Source: Gavia stellata (Eukaryota; Chordata; Aves; Gaviiformes; Gaviidae). Taken from it: 64,000 bases of DNA. The notes under the pieces were generated by a model that saw only the letters and a program-made list of their open reading frames with translations, did not search any database and was not told the DNA's origin. The DNA lies in contig NC_082596.1 of the NCBI RefSeq assembly GCF_030936135.1, positions 2,022,155-2,086,154 on the forward strand, written 5' to 3'. The translations under genes and the position numbers were made by a program. Positions 1-13,400 of this stretch are shown one piece after another (within the stretch, counting starts at the first letter, position 1; every line of letters begins with the position of its first letter).

Positions 1-238
1 ACACACACGTGTTGACCCTGGTCTGGAGAAGGGGGAGGAACTTTGGTGTACAGCTTTCAAGGTTGTTCTAGCCTATGAACTATGAGAGAGAAGTCCTGCC
101 TCCTCCTGGAGCATCCTCAGTTGACTGGTGGGCATTCAGACTTGAATTGTCCTATTGATATTATTTTTTGCTTTGTCCATGGATAGATGATTTTAATGGT
201 GTTTGTGGGGAAACTGGAGTGCCAGGGATAGTAGAGTT

Positions 239-255
239 GGGGGGGGGGGGGGGGG
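239..255. repeat. poly-G run (17 bases)
   Basis: An uninterrupted G homopolymer 210 bases upstream of the first visible TOP1MT exon, in the intron. Runs of this length are prone to sequencing and replication error, so its exact length is doubtful. Confidence 0.9.
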
Positions 256-465
256 CAGGGGATGGACACAGCCTGTGGCACCAGTGGCTTTGGGGTCCCA
301 GAAGAAACCCTTGAAGTTGAGCAGGTTGGTGGTGTGGTAGGATGTGCATTCCATGAGTCTGAATCTGAGTCCATCTGGATGAGGAAGCAGATGGAGATGA
401 CAGAGATGCTTGGGATTGATTTGCTCCTTGTCCCTGGCTGGGGGCCATCCTTTCCTCTTCTTTAG

Positions 466-3400
466 GTGTTCAAGAACCTGCAGCTCTTCATGAAGAACAA
501 GGACCCAGGAGATGACCTCTTTGACAGGCTCAATGTGAGTTGTCACCTCTATTCTCTTGAAATAGCAGTGATGGCCCAGAGGGAGTAGAAGCAAACCTGT
601 GACACCCCTGTCCAGCCTGCAAGCTCCCAGGCTGTGGTGCTGCATCAGTGTCATCCCTTACCCTGGTTTTAACTCTCTCCCCTCCAGAGACACCACTGTA
701 ACTGTTTGAACACCCTGTTGGGGTGCTGTGACTTTTTCTTTTCCATCCTCTTTCTGCACTGGTAGCATCTCTGCTTCTCTGAATGCAGGCTTGGCTGCCT
801 GCCTGCACCCACGAGTAACCCATGTCCCTGCTAAGGAGGTGGCTTTCTGTTCCTTCCCTCCTCTAACTCATCTGCTTGGGCTTTTTTTAGCCTGGGAAGG
901 TCTGCCCACACACATGTTGCTCGGGGTGTCGCTGGAGGTGTCAAACCTCGGTTGTTTGACGCTTTCACACCTTACTGGGGCTCGGCAGAAGTGTGAGAGG
1001 CTGCCGGAGCACAGGGGTGCTGGAGAGATGTGCTGCAACCTTCCCTCCTGAGCTACTCCCCTGCAAAAACCTCCTCCTTCCTCTTCCTCAGTATGGGATA
1101 TGGGGTGCTGCCACCCATGCTCCCCCTCTGCCTGCATCACTTGTCCATCTTTCCTCCAAAGAGGCTGCTCCTCTCTGGTTATATAGGATTTATCTGTGAT
1201 AGGCTTTCTTAGTACAAGTAAGGCTCCCTCCAAACTGCAGATGACTCTTTTTACCATCTTCTGTTTCCAGTCCAACTGCAGCCCCATGTGCTCTGTAGAA
1301 CAGAGATATCAGATGTGATATAAGTGAGATGCGATATTGGATATGAGATGTGTCCTCTTGGACACAGATGGGCAGAAATTTTTGACTTCCAGAGAAATTC
1401 TTTGTGGGTTTAGGTGGAATTCCATACAATCATAGAATGGTTTGGGTTGGAAGGGACCTTAAAGATCATCTAGTTCCAACCCCTCTGCCATGGGCAGAGA
1501 CACCTTCCACTAGACCAGGTTGCTCAAAGCCCTGTCCAACCTGGCCTTGAACAGTTTGTGCCAGTTTTTGGTAAATGAGGGCATGACCCAACAAGTAGAT
1601 CTGCAAGCAACAGGAGATTTAATGCCTAATTTGATTGCTTAGGCAGATGATTGTCTGAAAAGCAAGTGCTTTATTGTCCTGGCTTCTGCTTGTTCTCTTC
1701 CTTCCTTTCCCCCCCATTTTGTCTTATCGTCTTTTCTCCAGACATCCATTTTGAACAGACACCTCCAGAGTCTGATGGATGGTTTGACTGCCAAAGTGTT
1801 CAGGACCTACAATGCCTCCATCACCCTGCAGGAGCAGCTCAAGGCACTCACTGACTGTGAGTTACTGACAGTGTTTGTGGTATCACTGGCTGCATTGTGG
1901 GGGGAAGTGGGCTCAGAGATGTCCATCCATTCCTTTGGAGTCCCTAGAACTGCCTGCCTCTCCTTGCGGGTCATGCACCACGTTGTAGGGTGGTATGTAA
2001 CTTACGGGGGCACGCAGCAGGTTGAAAACCATGCCAAGTGAGAAATAGTTACCTGCTCAGCAATAGTCTGACTAACTGATAGCCAAGATGGGAGTATGTT
2101 TTTTTTACCTTGCGTTGCTGGTTGGTTGCATTATTTTTGCCTGCCTTGGATACATGAGTGATGAGGCACAGTATCAGATTCAGCGATGCTTAATTGTCCC
2201 TCACCAATTTCCACAATGAGTTTTGCTCTCCCCTGAGAAAGGATGGGAAAGGCAAACAACTTGCTGTTGTTGTGGTGTGTTCCCTGCCTTTCCCAAGTCC
2301 CAGAAAGGAGACATAGTGATGCTTCTATTTATTTCCAGCTGAAGACAATGTTGCAGGAAAGCTCCTCTCCTACAACAGAGCTAACCGAGCTGTGGCCATC
2401 CTGTGCAACCACCAGAGGTCCACACCAAAAACCTTTGAGAAGTCAATGAAAAACCTCCAAAGCAAGGTGGGACAAACCAAACTGGGAGCCCCAGACCTGA
2501 TCTGACCTCTGATCTTTTTTTTTGGATGGGACAAAGGAGGGTGAATAACCTGATGCCTAAAGAGATCACATTGATCGAGCGTGGCAGGGAATGAACCAAA
2601 AATAGTGGCATTTTTAATCAGTGCAGAGACATCAGCAACCCGGGGGTGGAGAGGGATGGGGTAAGCTCAAATGCTGGATGAAGCACATTTGGCACAGAAT
2701 TTGTTTTTTTTCATAGCTTGGTGTCTTCAAACCAAGCTGTGTGCCTTCTGCGATTGCACAGCTTTGTCACAGTTGGCTTGGGACCAGGGAAATTGGTTTT
2801 CCCATCTGGCTGTTTGCAGGAGGACCAGCTGAAATTTTATGGGTCTGCTATGGAAATACCTCAAACTACCACTTTTAATTGTCCTCGGCTTTTGTTCACA
2901 CTCCACTGGTGAGCTTGGGACTTTGCAGTGGGCTCCAGCACTGTCACGAGCCCGTCAGTCTTGGGCAGTTGCACAAGATGACTAGATAAGAGCTGCAAAT
3001 GTTTCTGGCATCAGCACTGTGAGGAACTTTTGCAAGATGCTAAGAAATGCTTGAGCTCCAGCAGATGCTGCTGCAGGGGCAAGTTGTTGGGACTGGCGTA
3101 GGGCTGGTGAGAAATTGAGGAGTGGTGTGGCAAAGGAAAGGGGAAAAAAGGGAGGGAGACGAAATCTCCAGGGAGGACAGGAGCATGGGCTCACTCTGTA
3201 TTTACATTCACAGATCGATGCTAAGAAGCAACAGGTGGAGAAAGCCCAGCAAGAGCTGAAAAAAGCTGAAGATGAGTTTGAAGACACAAAAGATACCAAA
3301 GCAGAAGCGTGAGTGACTCTTCCTTAAAATCCTCTTTTGTGGAGGGCCTATGGATGGGGGTGGTGCAGTCCCAACAGCCTTTGTGCATCTCATCAGAACA

Positions 3401-4920
3401 GAAATGCCCACACTGGGTACCAGGTGCCTCCTGTCCCATGGCAGCCTGGCAGATGGGTGGAGGTCTTGTGGATGGTGTCTTGAAGCAGTAGGATTGCAAA
3501 GAGCTCTTTCTGGAGGATTTCTTTGTGATAGGGCACACTTCACTGAATACTGAGACTTCACCCCAAGCTGCTGGCTTGGAATTATCCTGTAAATGCCATG
3601 GTGCAAAGGATGCTTAGCTTGAGGTTGGAGCTGGGGATACACAGACAGGCCTTGACGCATGTTTTTCTTGTGGGACACTTGAGTGGTGGATTGTGGCCTA
3701 TATGATCCCTACAGTAGTCATTGCATGGGGTCTGTCCCAGTTTGCTCCCCTCTCCCAGAGCCCGAATGTGTCTTTGCTGCCCAGAGACAGGAGAAGGCTG
3801 GGGGAGGGAAACAAGGCTTGTATTTTGTGTTTTACTCTGGGGTTTCTTGTTTTCTGCTCGTGCCTTGTGTTGCTGAGATGCAGAGCAGGTTGTCAGAGAT
3901 GGCTGTTGCTCATGGAGCCTGGATTTGAGGAGGTGGACTTCAGGTGCTGGCTTTTGTGCTTGCTCCATTTTGGTAATAATAGTTCTATTTTAAAATAAGT
4001 GTCTTATGAGGCCAACATACTTGGGGAAATGGGTTAGTGCTGAATGTCATCTGCCACTCTGCCATTCTGGAGTATTTCTAGGCTCAAGCCTTATAGGACT
4101 TAAAGTGTGTGTAAAGGCTGCTCTGAGCTGAAGCTCATTGGCTTCCCATCATGCTCCCAGGTAGCAGCAGACCAGGAGAACTACTCTGTATTTCATATCA
4201 GCTGCTGCTTCCCCTTTAACGTGCTGTCTGTGTTGCTCTTCCTCTGCCCTCAGCAATGTGGAGAAGAAAAAGAAGCTGTTGAAGCGGCTGGAAGAGCAGC
4301 TGGCCAAGTTGAACGTCCAGGCCACAGATAAGGAGGAGAACAAGCAGATAGCTCTGGGCACGTCCAAGCTGAATTACCTGGACCCCAGGATTAGCATAGC
4401 TTGGTAAGTCTTGGGCATGCTATGGGGCAAATGTTCCTTTTAGAGACATTCAGATCACCTAGCCCAGGCTGGGGAGGGAGATAAACACATGCTTCAGCCT
4501 CTGGGGGAAATGAATAAACTTTGTTGCTGCCCAGAGAAACCTGTCCAAGCCGTGGAGGTGTTGGGGAGGCCAGCAAAATCCAAAGCTAAGGCTTCCCTTG
4601 CTGCAAATAACTGTTTGCAGGATGTTCCTTCTAGGTTTAGGGCAAGAAGGGGTCACTTTGCATGTCTGCATCGGCACAACGTTAATGTCTTAAGGATCTT
4701 GGGGCTGAGGAGTTTGCATGGGTGAAAGATGCTGCACCCTGAGTGGAGAGGACTGCTGTGGTGGGAGCAGAGCGGGATGGGCAGCACATCCCCGCTGCTG
4801 ACTTGTGGTCTGTACAGGTGCAAGAAGTTCGGCGTGCCCATCGAGAAGATCTACAACAAGACGCAGAGGGACAAGTTTGCCTGGGCGATTGATATGGCCG
4901 ACGAGGACTTTGAATTCTGA
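466..4920 (+). CDS. TOP1MT: DNA topoisomerase I, mitochondrial-type; last six coding exons (5' part lies outside the window)
   Basis: Type IB topoisomerase, which relaxes supercoiled DNA through a transient 3'-phosphotyrosine nick. Coding exons are 466-534, 1742-1856, 2339-2466, 3214-3308, 4254-4403 and 4818-4920 (stop TGA at 4918). Every junction has GT/AG sites and the phases join to one frame of 219 residues, the same length I count for the matching part of human TOP1. Catalytic residues are visible: Arg in VFRTYNAS (human R590), His in CNHQR (H632) and the nucleophilic Tyr in SKLNYLDPR (Y723). The coiled-coil linker, rich in Lys and Glu, spans exons 4-5, and the protein ends in DMADEDFEF. 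Upstream exons (N-terminus, core) are missing, so the targeting peptide cannot be checked. The choice of TOP1MT over nuclear TOP1 rests on the adjacent Ly6 cluster, which is an inference from human synteny; family membership is certain. Confidence 0.93.
1428..1560 (-). mobile_element. CR1 LINE 3' end fragment in a TOP1MT intron
   Basis: The stretch starting AATCATAGAATGG, then GGTTGGAAGGGACC and CCTTCCACTAGACCAGG, is the reverse complement of the well-known 3' end of bird CR1 retrotransposons. About 130 bases are recognisable. It sits antisense to TOP1MT in the intron between exons ending at 534 and starting at 1742. Confidence 0.88.
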
Positions 4921-7900
4921 GACGGTGCCTTTCATATTACCTCATGCTCATTTGGTGCTGTTGGAGAACTTTTTTTACATGCTGCTGCAGTCGTTGCAGA
5001 GGTGGGGCTGGGGGGGATTGTCTAATGGAACAGTTTGATATGGGTATTTTGTGCCTTTTCTCGTATATGAAAGAAAACACCTGGTTTCTAGCTGAAACAG
5101 GTATTGCCAACTTGTGACGCTCATCCTGACTGCGGTGACTTAGATGTGAACTTTTAATTCCTCTTCAGAGTTGCCAAGTGCTTTGGATCTTTTCTTTCCT
5201 CCTCCTCCTCCAGAGTCTGGGAAGAAGATTGAATGAGAGCCTTAATTGTGCTGATAAACAAGATTAGATCTAATCCTACGTCCTTGATGTAGTGGAGCTG
5301 TGCTGCCCTTTTCAGACTCTCTGAATTGGCTTGATGGGGAAACACAAGGCACTGACAGCACTGAAACAGGCAGCTGCAGTTTAAGACCTGGGTTTGGGTC
5401 AGGAATGCACTGGGTGGAAGGGAAAAATCTCAGGGTTTTACGTGTCAGGGTATTTTGTGCCCTTCCACCTCCAGGAGATGAGAAGATTGTGCGATTGCAC
5501 AAACATAATCAAAATGGAAAAATGTGGGAGGGGAGTGCAAATGTCATAGCAGGGGAGGGAGGGGAAGATGTTGGATTAAAAAGCAGGTTTCACATTGGAG
5601 GGCTGAAACTCACCTTGGCATGAGCAAAGTGTACTTTAATCACCCCTATGTGGTTAAACCTTGATCTGGGAGAGGACATCTCATTTGGGGCCATACTTTC
5701 TTTCCCCTAGTTGCTTCAGTTGGCTCTGGCTCAGCTCACTGTATCCATAGCAGAAACTAAACTGCCCAGACCCAGATTTAGCACTGGGAAAGGATGCAGG
5801 CTGTGGGGACCAGACTACGGTGGGATTTGCGCGTGCTGGGGAGCGGTACCTATCTTGCTGGAGCTGTGCCTGTGTTGGGATGACAGCTTCATCATCAGGC
5901 TGCATCCTCCCCAGTCTGCTCCTGCTGGGCATGGAGAAGGCAGGGATGGATAGCATAAACTGCTGGTGCTTGCTGCCTAATTGGCTGCTTTTCAGAGGAG
6001 AAAAAACCCATGTGATATCAGCGTGTACCTGGCAACAGTTAGCCTACATAGCAGTGAATCTCAGGTGTAAGCAAGCTGTTGCATTGGCAGCAAAGCCTCC
6101 TGGCATCTCAGGGCTGATGTTCAGGTCACTATAGTCCAAAGCTCTTGGTGCTTCCTATGTGTAGAGCCACTTGTTCTTGTGTTTAAATGATTGCTATTTT
6201 GATTGGAAGTCAGGTACTTGAAATGCATTTCATTAAAACTGGAAGTGATTTTTTTTTTCTGAGTATCGGTGACTGGAGGCTTTTTCCAACCTATCCAGGA
6301 TGCAGTTCTACCGCGAGCTGATGTGCAGAGGTCTGAGCCAGGGCTCAGTCTCTATAATGGGGTCTGTGTATGCTCAGTCATCTGCAGGCGATTAGGCTTG
6401 ATAGGAAATCCTTTGCTGTCAAGCAAAAAGCCTGCCTGCAGATCTCAAAAACCATTTGTGCTTGGTCCCTAAGGGCCCATATGCAAAACTGAACCACCAA
6501 AATTGAATTGCTGCATGATAGCAGAGTCATGACAAATGTAAGGGAAAACTGCATGGCTGAAGCCAATTCTGTTTTATCTCGCATCTGCACTGGGGTGTGC
6601 TCCACCACTTGGCTGAGATGTGGCAGCTTATGAAACTCTAACTGGACTGTTTCTGCAAGACCCAAGAGCTCACGTTGGTTTTAATGAAGCAACTGACTCC
6701 TAAAACAGGGGTATAAATCTGAATGGTGGGAAGATTTATTTTTCTGGCAAAGGTAGACCAGTTATCAGCTGCACAAGCAATGGGCAGGAGCTGCCAAGCA
6801 TGCCTTGACACCCCCACCGTGTTGGATTTGTACCTGTGAAACAGAGGTAACCAGTTTGGTCCCAACAGATGGAGATGTTTCTGCCCACCCTGCTAAATGC
6901 TTTCTGGCTTTCAGAAGAAGTTAAAGTGAATATTTGCCACTAACCATGGTGGAAAGTGTGTTCCATTCTATGTAAGGGAGTAGTTCTAGCCAAGCCCTTA
7001 GTGAAACAGTGCTCCCGTTTTCCAGTAGCAGAAAAAAGAAGCAAGAAGCAATTGGATGAACACTATGGGTGTTTCCATTGAACCAACAGACTTTTTTAAA
7101 GTATTCTCTAGAGGGAAAAGTCTCTCAAGCACCATGAGAGGTGAGACAGGAGCTGCATTAGTAAGAGCAGCTCCAGCAGTTTGAACAGCTGCTGGGGGAG
7201 CAGTGGCAAAATCACCCCAGAAAGCAAATCCTACTGTCGCTGGGGGGGGAAGTGAGTAACTTGGCCCTTGGACTCTTTTCCAGCAGGTTCCCATCAGTGC
7301 TGTGACCCTCTGCTGGGTTAATGGGGTGGAAAGGCTGGGTAATTGCTGTCCCACATGGTCCTGTCCATCCTCACCCTGTTTTTGCTGGGGTGGTGGATCT
7401 ATGGAGTGGGTGCTGGCACTATTTCATGCTTACAGGGCTGTGCTTTCCTCAACAGCTCCCCTGCCTGTATCAAAGCATCCTGCTTCTCTCCAAAAGACCA
7501 TGCTTGGAGCAAAATTGAGGTGGTTCAACTCCAGTGAGAGCTCAGCTAATGAAGCTGGAGGCCTTGTGTTTGCCTCTTGTGCTGCAGCAGACAAGGAGGA
7601 CCTGGCTGGCAGATGGGTTCTGTGCAATACTGAAAGACTCATTGGCCATGCTCAGATGGTCTGGATGTCAGGGCTGCAAAGACTTTCTAGTGTCAGCTAA
7701 ATAGTAATTATTGGCTATTCTATAGGAGTTTCAATGAAGCATCCTTTCCCCAAAGGGTGTGACCCTGGATTGTGCTGCCCTATTGATCAGTTCTATGGGC
7801 ATTGACAATTCTGTCAAAAAGCTTAGTGAAACCAAGGTTGGAAATCCAAGTGCGTGGGAGGTATGAAGCAAAAGCAAGGTGGAGAGTTCATGTGTTTTGA

Positions 7901-10900
7901 CAGGTATCAAATAACCCATACTGGGGTGAGTAACACAATGTGTTTGAAGCAGCTAAGCTTTAAAGAGAAGCTGATAAGTCTGAGGAGTGTCCTCCTGGCC
8001 CTTGGCCATAAGCAAGTAAGATACAGGTTGGAGAAGTTGAGCTACTATCCATTGACATCAGTGGCACGAAGCAACAGTCTGGCCTAATGCCCAAACTGAC
8101 AGGGATTTTCCACTGCTCAGGGCCCTGTGGAGCAGGACCATGCCCCCATGACGGACACCTCTGAGAGCAGGATCTCTCTCCCAGCCTAAGAGTTTTGGGT
8201 TATTTGGTGACTCCAAGCAATACTGGCACACAAAGATGAACCCTACCTGCCTTGGTCCTTCCAGGGATGTTTTTAACTCAGCTTCTCCAATGAAGCGCCT
8301 TTTCTGTAGGCACCTAAAAGCCTGTGCTTTGATGCCTAAGTCATCTGGCAGCCCAAAGTCAAGATACTAGCATTTTTGCTAGTATTTGACTAGTGAAATG
8401 CAAAGTCAAAAGTTTAGCATTTTTCCTTTGCAATTACTTCCTTTTTTTTATGTTAAAGAAAAAAAATTGCAAAAAGGGAAGAGCTGTTTTCAGGCAAAAC
8501 AAGAAGTGGTACCTTCCCCTGTAACTTCTCGGGTTACTAATGTGCTTTTCATAAAAGCCTGTTGTTCATATTGGTTGGGAGGAGACCTCAAGGCAAATTG
8601 AACAGGAACAAAGCTGATTGACACTGATACTGGGATGGGCTTAGGGCTGCTCTAGTTACATAATGATGCTTAACAAAAACCTTCTGGGGGCTGGAGAGTT
8701 TGTCTCCCTGCCTGCAGGCTGGAGATGTCCTGCACTGTATGATAGCACAAGGGCAGCACTGATACTGTGGCTGATAAGATAAACCTCTGGGTGGTAGGAG
8801 GTAGTGAAGAAGTTCCTCTTGTCTTGCTTTGGCATCTGCTGCCCATGTCCAGCCTCTTCCCAGAAATGCTGAGGTTGGGAGGGTCTCTGAAGGGCTTGAG
8901 TCCATCCTCCTGCTCAAAGGAGGGCCAACTTTGGGTTGCTCAGGGCCTTTTCCAGGCAAATTTCAATATTTCCAGGGAGGGAGATTCCTCTGCTATATCT
9001 CAGGGTCCATGTTTTGGCAGTTAATCGCTGCCCTGGCAAACTTTTATTTTCTTCCTTGTATCTGGTTGGAATTTCCCTTGTTGCATCTTGTCACCAGCTG
9101 CTTGTCCCTTCTCTGTGCACCTCCAAGGAGAGTCTGGCTCTGGCCTCTCTACAGCCACCCTTGTTAAATAGCTGAAGGCAACAACTTTATCACCCTCAGC
9201 CTGCTCCCTTCCAGCCTGCTCCCTTCCAGCCTGCTCTGTTGCATGGGGTCATTCAGCCCCACATCTGGGACTTCGCTGAACTTAAAGAGCTTCGCTGAAC
9301 TTCACCTGCCACCGAACACCAGCCTGTTCGGAAGCTGTTGGGGCAGCTGGAGGCTCTGATGAGGCTCCACCCCTGCCTGTTGCTTCTGCATCAGCATCCT
9401 GGAGAGATAGAACACAAAGCCTTGCATGTTGGCACCTTTTGCAGGCACTAAAGCCTTTGGATTGAGCCGTGCTCATCAGAAACCTTCCCACGTTGTGCTT
9501 TCTCCTGGGGATGAGTCAAGCTCTTGATGCACAGCCAACAGAATATTGATCCTCGTTGATGAAAAAAGTGCATCAGCCTCCTAGTTCCCAGAGCCGCTTT
9601 CCATCAGCGGTTGGGGTTGACTCCCCTGCCCAGTAGGACTGTGTAGGGTGGAGAAGGGGTCTTGGTGGGTGATCTAAGGAAAGGCAGCCATCAAAGCTGC
9701 TTAGCTGCTCTTTCTTCTGCTTAATGACAGGGCCTTTGCTCACCCGTAGGTGGTTTGGAGAGATGGGCTTTTAGCTGATTCATCTTAATTGGTGCAGAGA
9801 GGGAAGGGGGTGTGATGAAAACTCTTCAGTGAGGAGCATTTGCTTTTGAACTGCTGCTTATGCTCTGCATCTGCTCCCTGGTGAGCTATCAGATTAAGGG
9901 GAAAACAAAACAGCTGTAGTTTGGCAGACATGTGAGAGGTGGGAAACCCCTGTGGGGATGTGAGGAAGAGGAAATGTGAAGTGTTTCCAGAGGGTTTTTC
10001 CTCCCCTCCCTTCTTCCCTTGAGGTCTGATGTTGCAAAAGTGAAAAAAAAAAAATTGGGAAAAATATAACAAAAACTTTAAAGGGGAATGCTTTTGTCAA
10101 TATGACAGGAAAGGGGTAGGACAACATTTAAGTTGAGACTATCACTGCTGTGCTTCAGCCCCTCTGTCTCTGAACACAACAAATAGAGGCATTTCCTTTC
10201 CCAATGTGGTTTAGCAGGAGAGGAGATCGCGTCTGTGGTTTGGCATAAATAAAACATGGAGCTTAAGGAGCTCCCTGGGTTTACACAGTTGTACTCTGTG
10301 TCCATCAACAGTCAGCTAAGTTCAGACTGCTGTAGAAGAAGCTCAAACTGGACAGACATTAGCCCTTGCCACGTGTTTGTAAATGCAGCACTGCTGATGC
10401 CAAGGAGAGTGTCTGCGAAGGAAAACAAATGATTAACCTATGAGAAATTAGATCCCTGTGATAAAATGAAGAACGGTCTAATGACGGGCAGATAAAGGGC
10501 TTCCAATGCAAGGATAAAACTTCAGGATATGAGGTTTGTGCCCTGCGAAGGAGAATTCCTGGCAGGACTGTTCCGCGCAGCTGTGGAAGGGGACAGCTGC
10601 TCAGCGTGGCTGTCCTACAGGGAATGAGTAGACGACGTACAGGCTCGTTCTCCCTATAGCATCTTTTTAGCCATAGTAGTGATATTTTTGGCCAGCTGAG
10701 CACATGTGTTATTCAAAAGAAAATAAAGACTCGGGAAGAGCTCAGCCAAGCTTGTCCCAGGCTCTGAGAATGGTTTCTCTAGCCCTTAATCCTGAGCCAC
10801 TGCAAGACGGGGCATGAGGAATTCCAATAAATTACTTAATTAATATTCTTAATCCAAGTCTGGATTAGGCTGCAATTATGAGTGATTGGCTTGTCTCAGA

Positions 10901-13400
10901 AATAAGCCTTGAAGCTTTCACAGCTGCAGGAGGGCTCATAAATTCCTTCTGCTGCCATAAGCCTGAGAAAAATGCAATGCCAGGTCTCTGCAAACTGAGG
11001 TAGCTTCCAGTGGTTCCCTGGGGTTGCCCTGTATTGCCGGAAGGATAGCGAGGCAGATAGCTGATGCCTTTCAGAAAAACGCTGTGTTTCTAGATTCATG
11101 GATTGCATCCAGACCACCCCTTCTCTTGTAATCAGGGCAGATTATTTATCTGCCAAGGTGGGTCAGACATGGAAGTCTCTAATCCCTTCCCACAGGTCAA
11201 CTATACATAAATGAGCTCTTTGGCTGTTTTTTTTTTTTTTTAAAGCTGTTCTATGTAATCTCTTCCATCTATTTCTCAAGCTATAGCTGGACTCTTCAAC
11301 TCCTGAAGGCTTAGTTTGCCAAAGTGGAAGAGAATGGGGTGGCAATTATCGTAACTGGTTTTAATTAGGGCTCACATTTCCTCCTTAGTAGTCCCCCAGG
11401 TAGAAACATTTCCTGGCTTTCCATAGTTCATTCCTGGTACTGCAAACCCCACTTCTGTTGGAAGCAAGACCTGGAGGGGTTAAATCTCCACCACCCCCTC
11501 TCCTGTACATCCTAGGACCCAGCACTGTCCCCATTTCTGTATGCAGAAGGATTCCTCGCAAAACCAGGCACGGGATGACCTCAAGTGCCTGCAAAAGCAA
11601 ATTCTGCTGGCTGCCTTTCCAGGGATGAGATTTGAAGGCAGTGAGGGGTGGGTGAAGAACTGGACCCAGCAGGTCTAGCTGCTTTTCCTAGCCCAGGCAT
11701 GTAGCACAATCCCACTTTTTTGTATTGATCTTCTCTTCCTTCTCCCTTGGGACCTTGTATGGGATGGCTACAGCCTCACATCTCCTCCAGCTTTCTGCTT
11801 CATCCCCCTTGTCTTTCATGGGGGGTCACCAACCCTGGCTTTGTCCTGATGTAGTGATGTGTGTCACGTGAGCATGCAATGGTGTCTTGGCAATACTGGC
11901 AAAGAGCATCTTTGTAATTTGGTGTGTGATCTATGGTTCAGTCGTGACTCCTTTCATGATGTCCTCCTTCATTGCTCTTATTTATATTTGGTTTCTTTCC
12001 ATTTCCCCTAAAGTCAGTTGGCTTTGTAGTGTGGCCCCTTCAACAGTGTGCCTGGACTGTGGCTGCACAACCATTGACTCCCTTACTGTGCAAATAAGTT
12101 TCTTTTCTTTTTCTTTTATATATTGTCACCTTTGAAAGAGCTTCTATATGAAGTTGTGCTGAGTTGTCCTCATAGTGCCTTCCTGTGCGCTGAAAAAAAA
12201 AAAAAAACACAACAACCCCCCCCAAACCAGGACATACAATTCTATAAATAAAACAGAATAACTCAATCCATTTTTTCCCCTTTGAAAAATCTAAGACAAG
12301 ATGGTTTGTTATCCCTAAGCACTTTAATTTGGTATTGCCATTGCTAGTAACAGTCCGCAAGCTGAGTTTGCAAGACCTCAGGATTAAGGCTTGTTGCGTT
12401 TGCTCTGACTGAGTTTGTCTTGAGCTGCCTGAGGCTTTTTTTAACTTGGCAGAATGGTAAGACCAATTTTTCTAATTGGCTATGGCTAATTTGTTTTGCT
12501 TTTGTGTATCTTTATATAATACAGCTGTAGGTTTATACCAATAGCAGCAACAAGCCGTTATTCTGTGTAAAATGAGGTATTTATGACTCTGACCCAAGGA
12601 CATAGTGTAGAGAAATGTTGGGATTTCAATTCTACTAATAACACATATACACACATACATTGTGTGCTTTCTCTTTGCCCGTAAGATGAGATTTTGAGGT
12701 TGTTAGCAGTAACATGGCATCTTTCTCACGGTCTGTCTCTGGTGCTCACGGGCTTTCCTGATCTTGCTGGTACCACGCCAAGCTTGGAGTTGTGGTAACA
12801 GAGCTGGTAGAGCAGTGCTTGGGCCAAGTTACTGGAAGAAAATCTGTATAACCGCAGGGTGAACAAGCCTTCCCAGTGCCAACACAAGGCTCTAGGCTTG
12901 ACCATGATTGGGCAACCAAAGATGGGGGTCCCAGTCCTCAAGGAGTGGCTCCTCCTTGCTGGACCCAGCATGCATATCCCCTTTTCTCTAGCACCAATGC
13001 ACAGCGTGCAAGTCCAAGAGTCCCCATCCCCCTTCTTGGGTGGCCTTGCTTCCTCCTAGGCTGGTCATTGCTTCCTACCCACCTTTTATCTTCTGCCTTC
13101 TTTCAAAGAGGAACCGCTGCTATCGGTAGCAACTGTTTTCCTTTTGGCTTATTTTGAGATATTAAGTAACGTGTGCTCGGGCAAAGGCAGCGCACAAAAC
13201 CCAGACAGCAGATGTGAGTGCTGGGCTCCTGCAAGGCTCTGCAAGTAGGTGTCAGCCCTCTGGTCCGGGCTGTGCGCGCTGTACAACACGTGGGTTGACC
13301 TGTGTCAGCCTTTGCATCGGTCGCCCTCCCGGTGAGGACTCCACACAGGGTTGGGAGCTGTTTCCCTGAAGACTGTGCAGGCAGAGAAGAGCAAAAGGAG
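4921..13400. other. 3' UTR of TOP1MT, then intergenic DNA with no recognised gene
   Basis: The TOP1MT 3' UTR must begin at 4921. No AATAAA was found close by; ATTAAA at 5575 and 6232 are possible weak signals. The rest, up to gene A, holds only short open frames without family motifs, a 15-base repeat (cagcctgctcccttc) near 9197-9236 and A- or T-rich runs near 10046, 11229 and 12193. Confidence 0.6.
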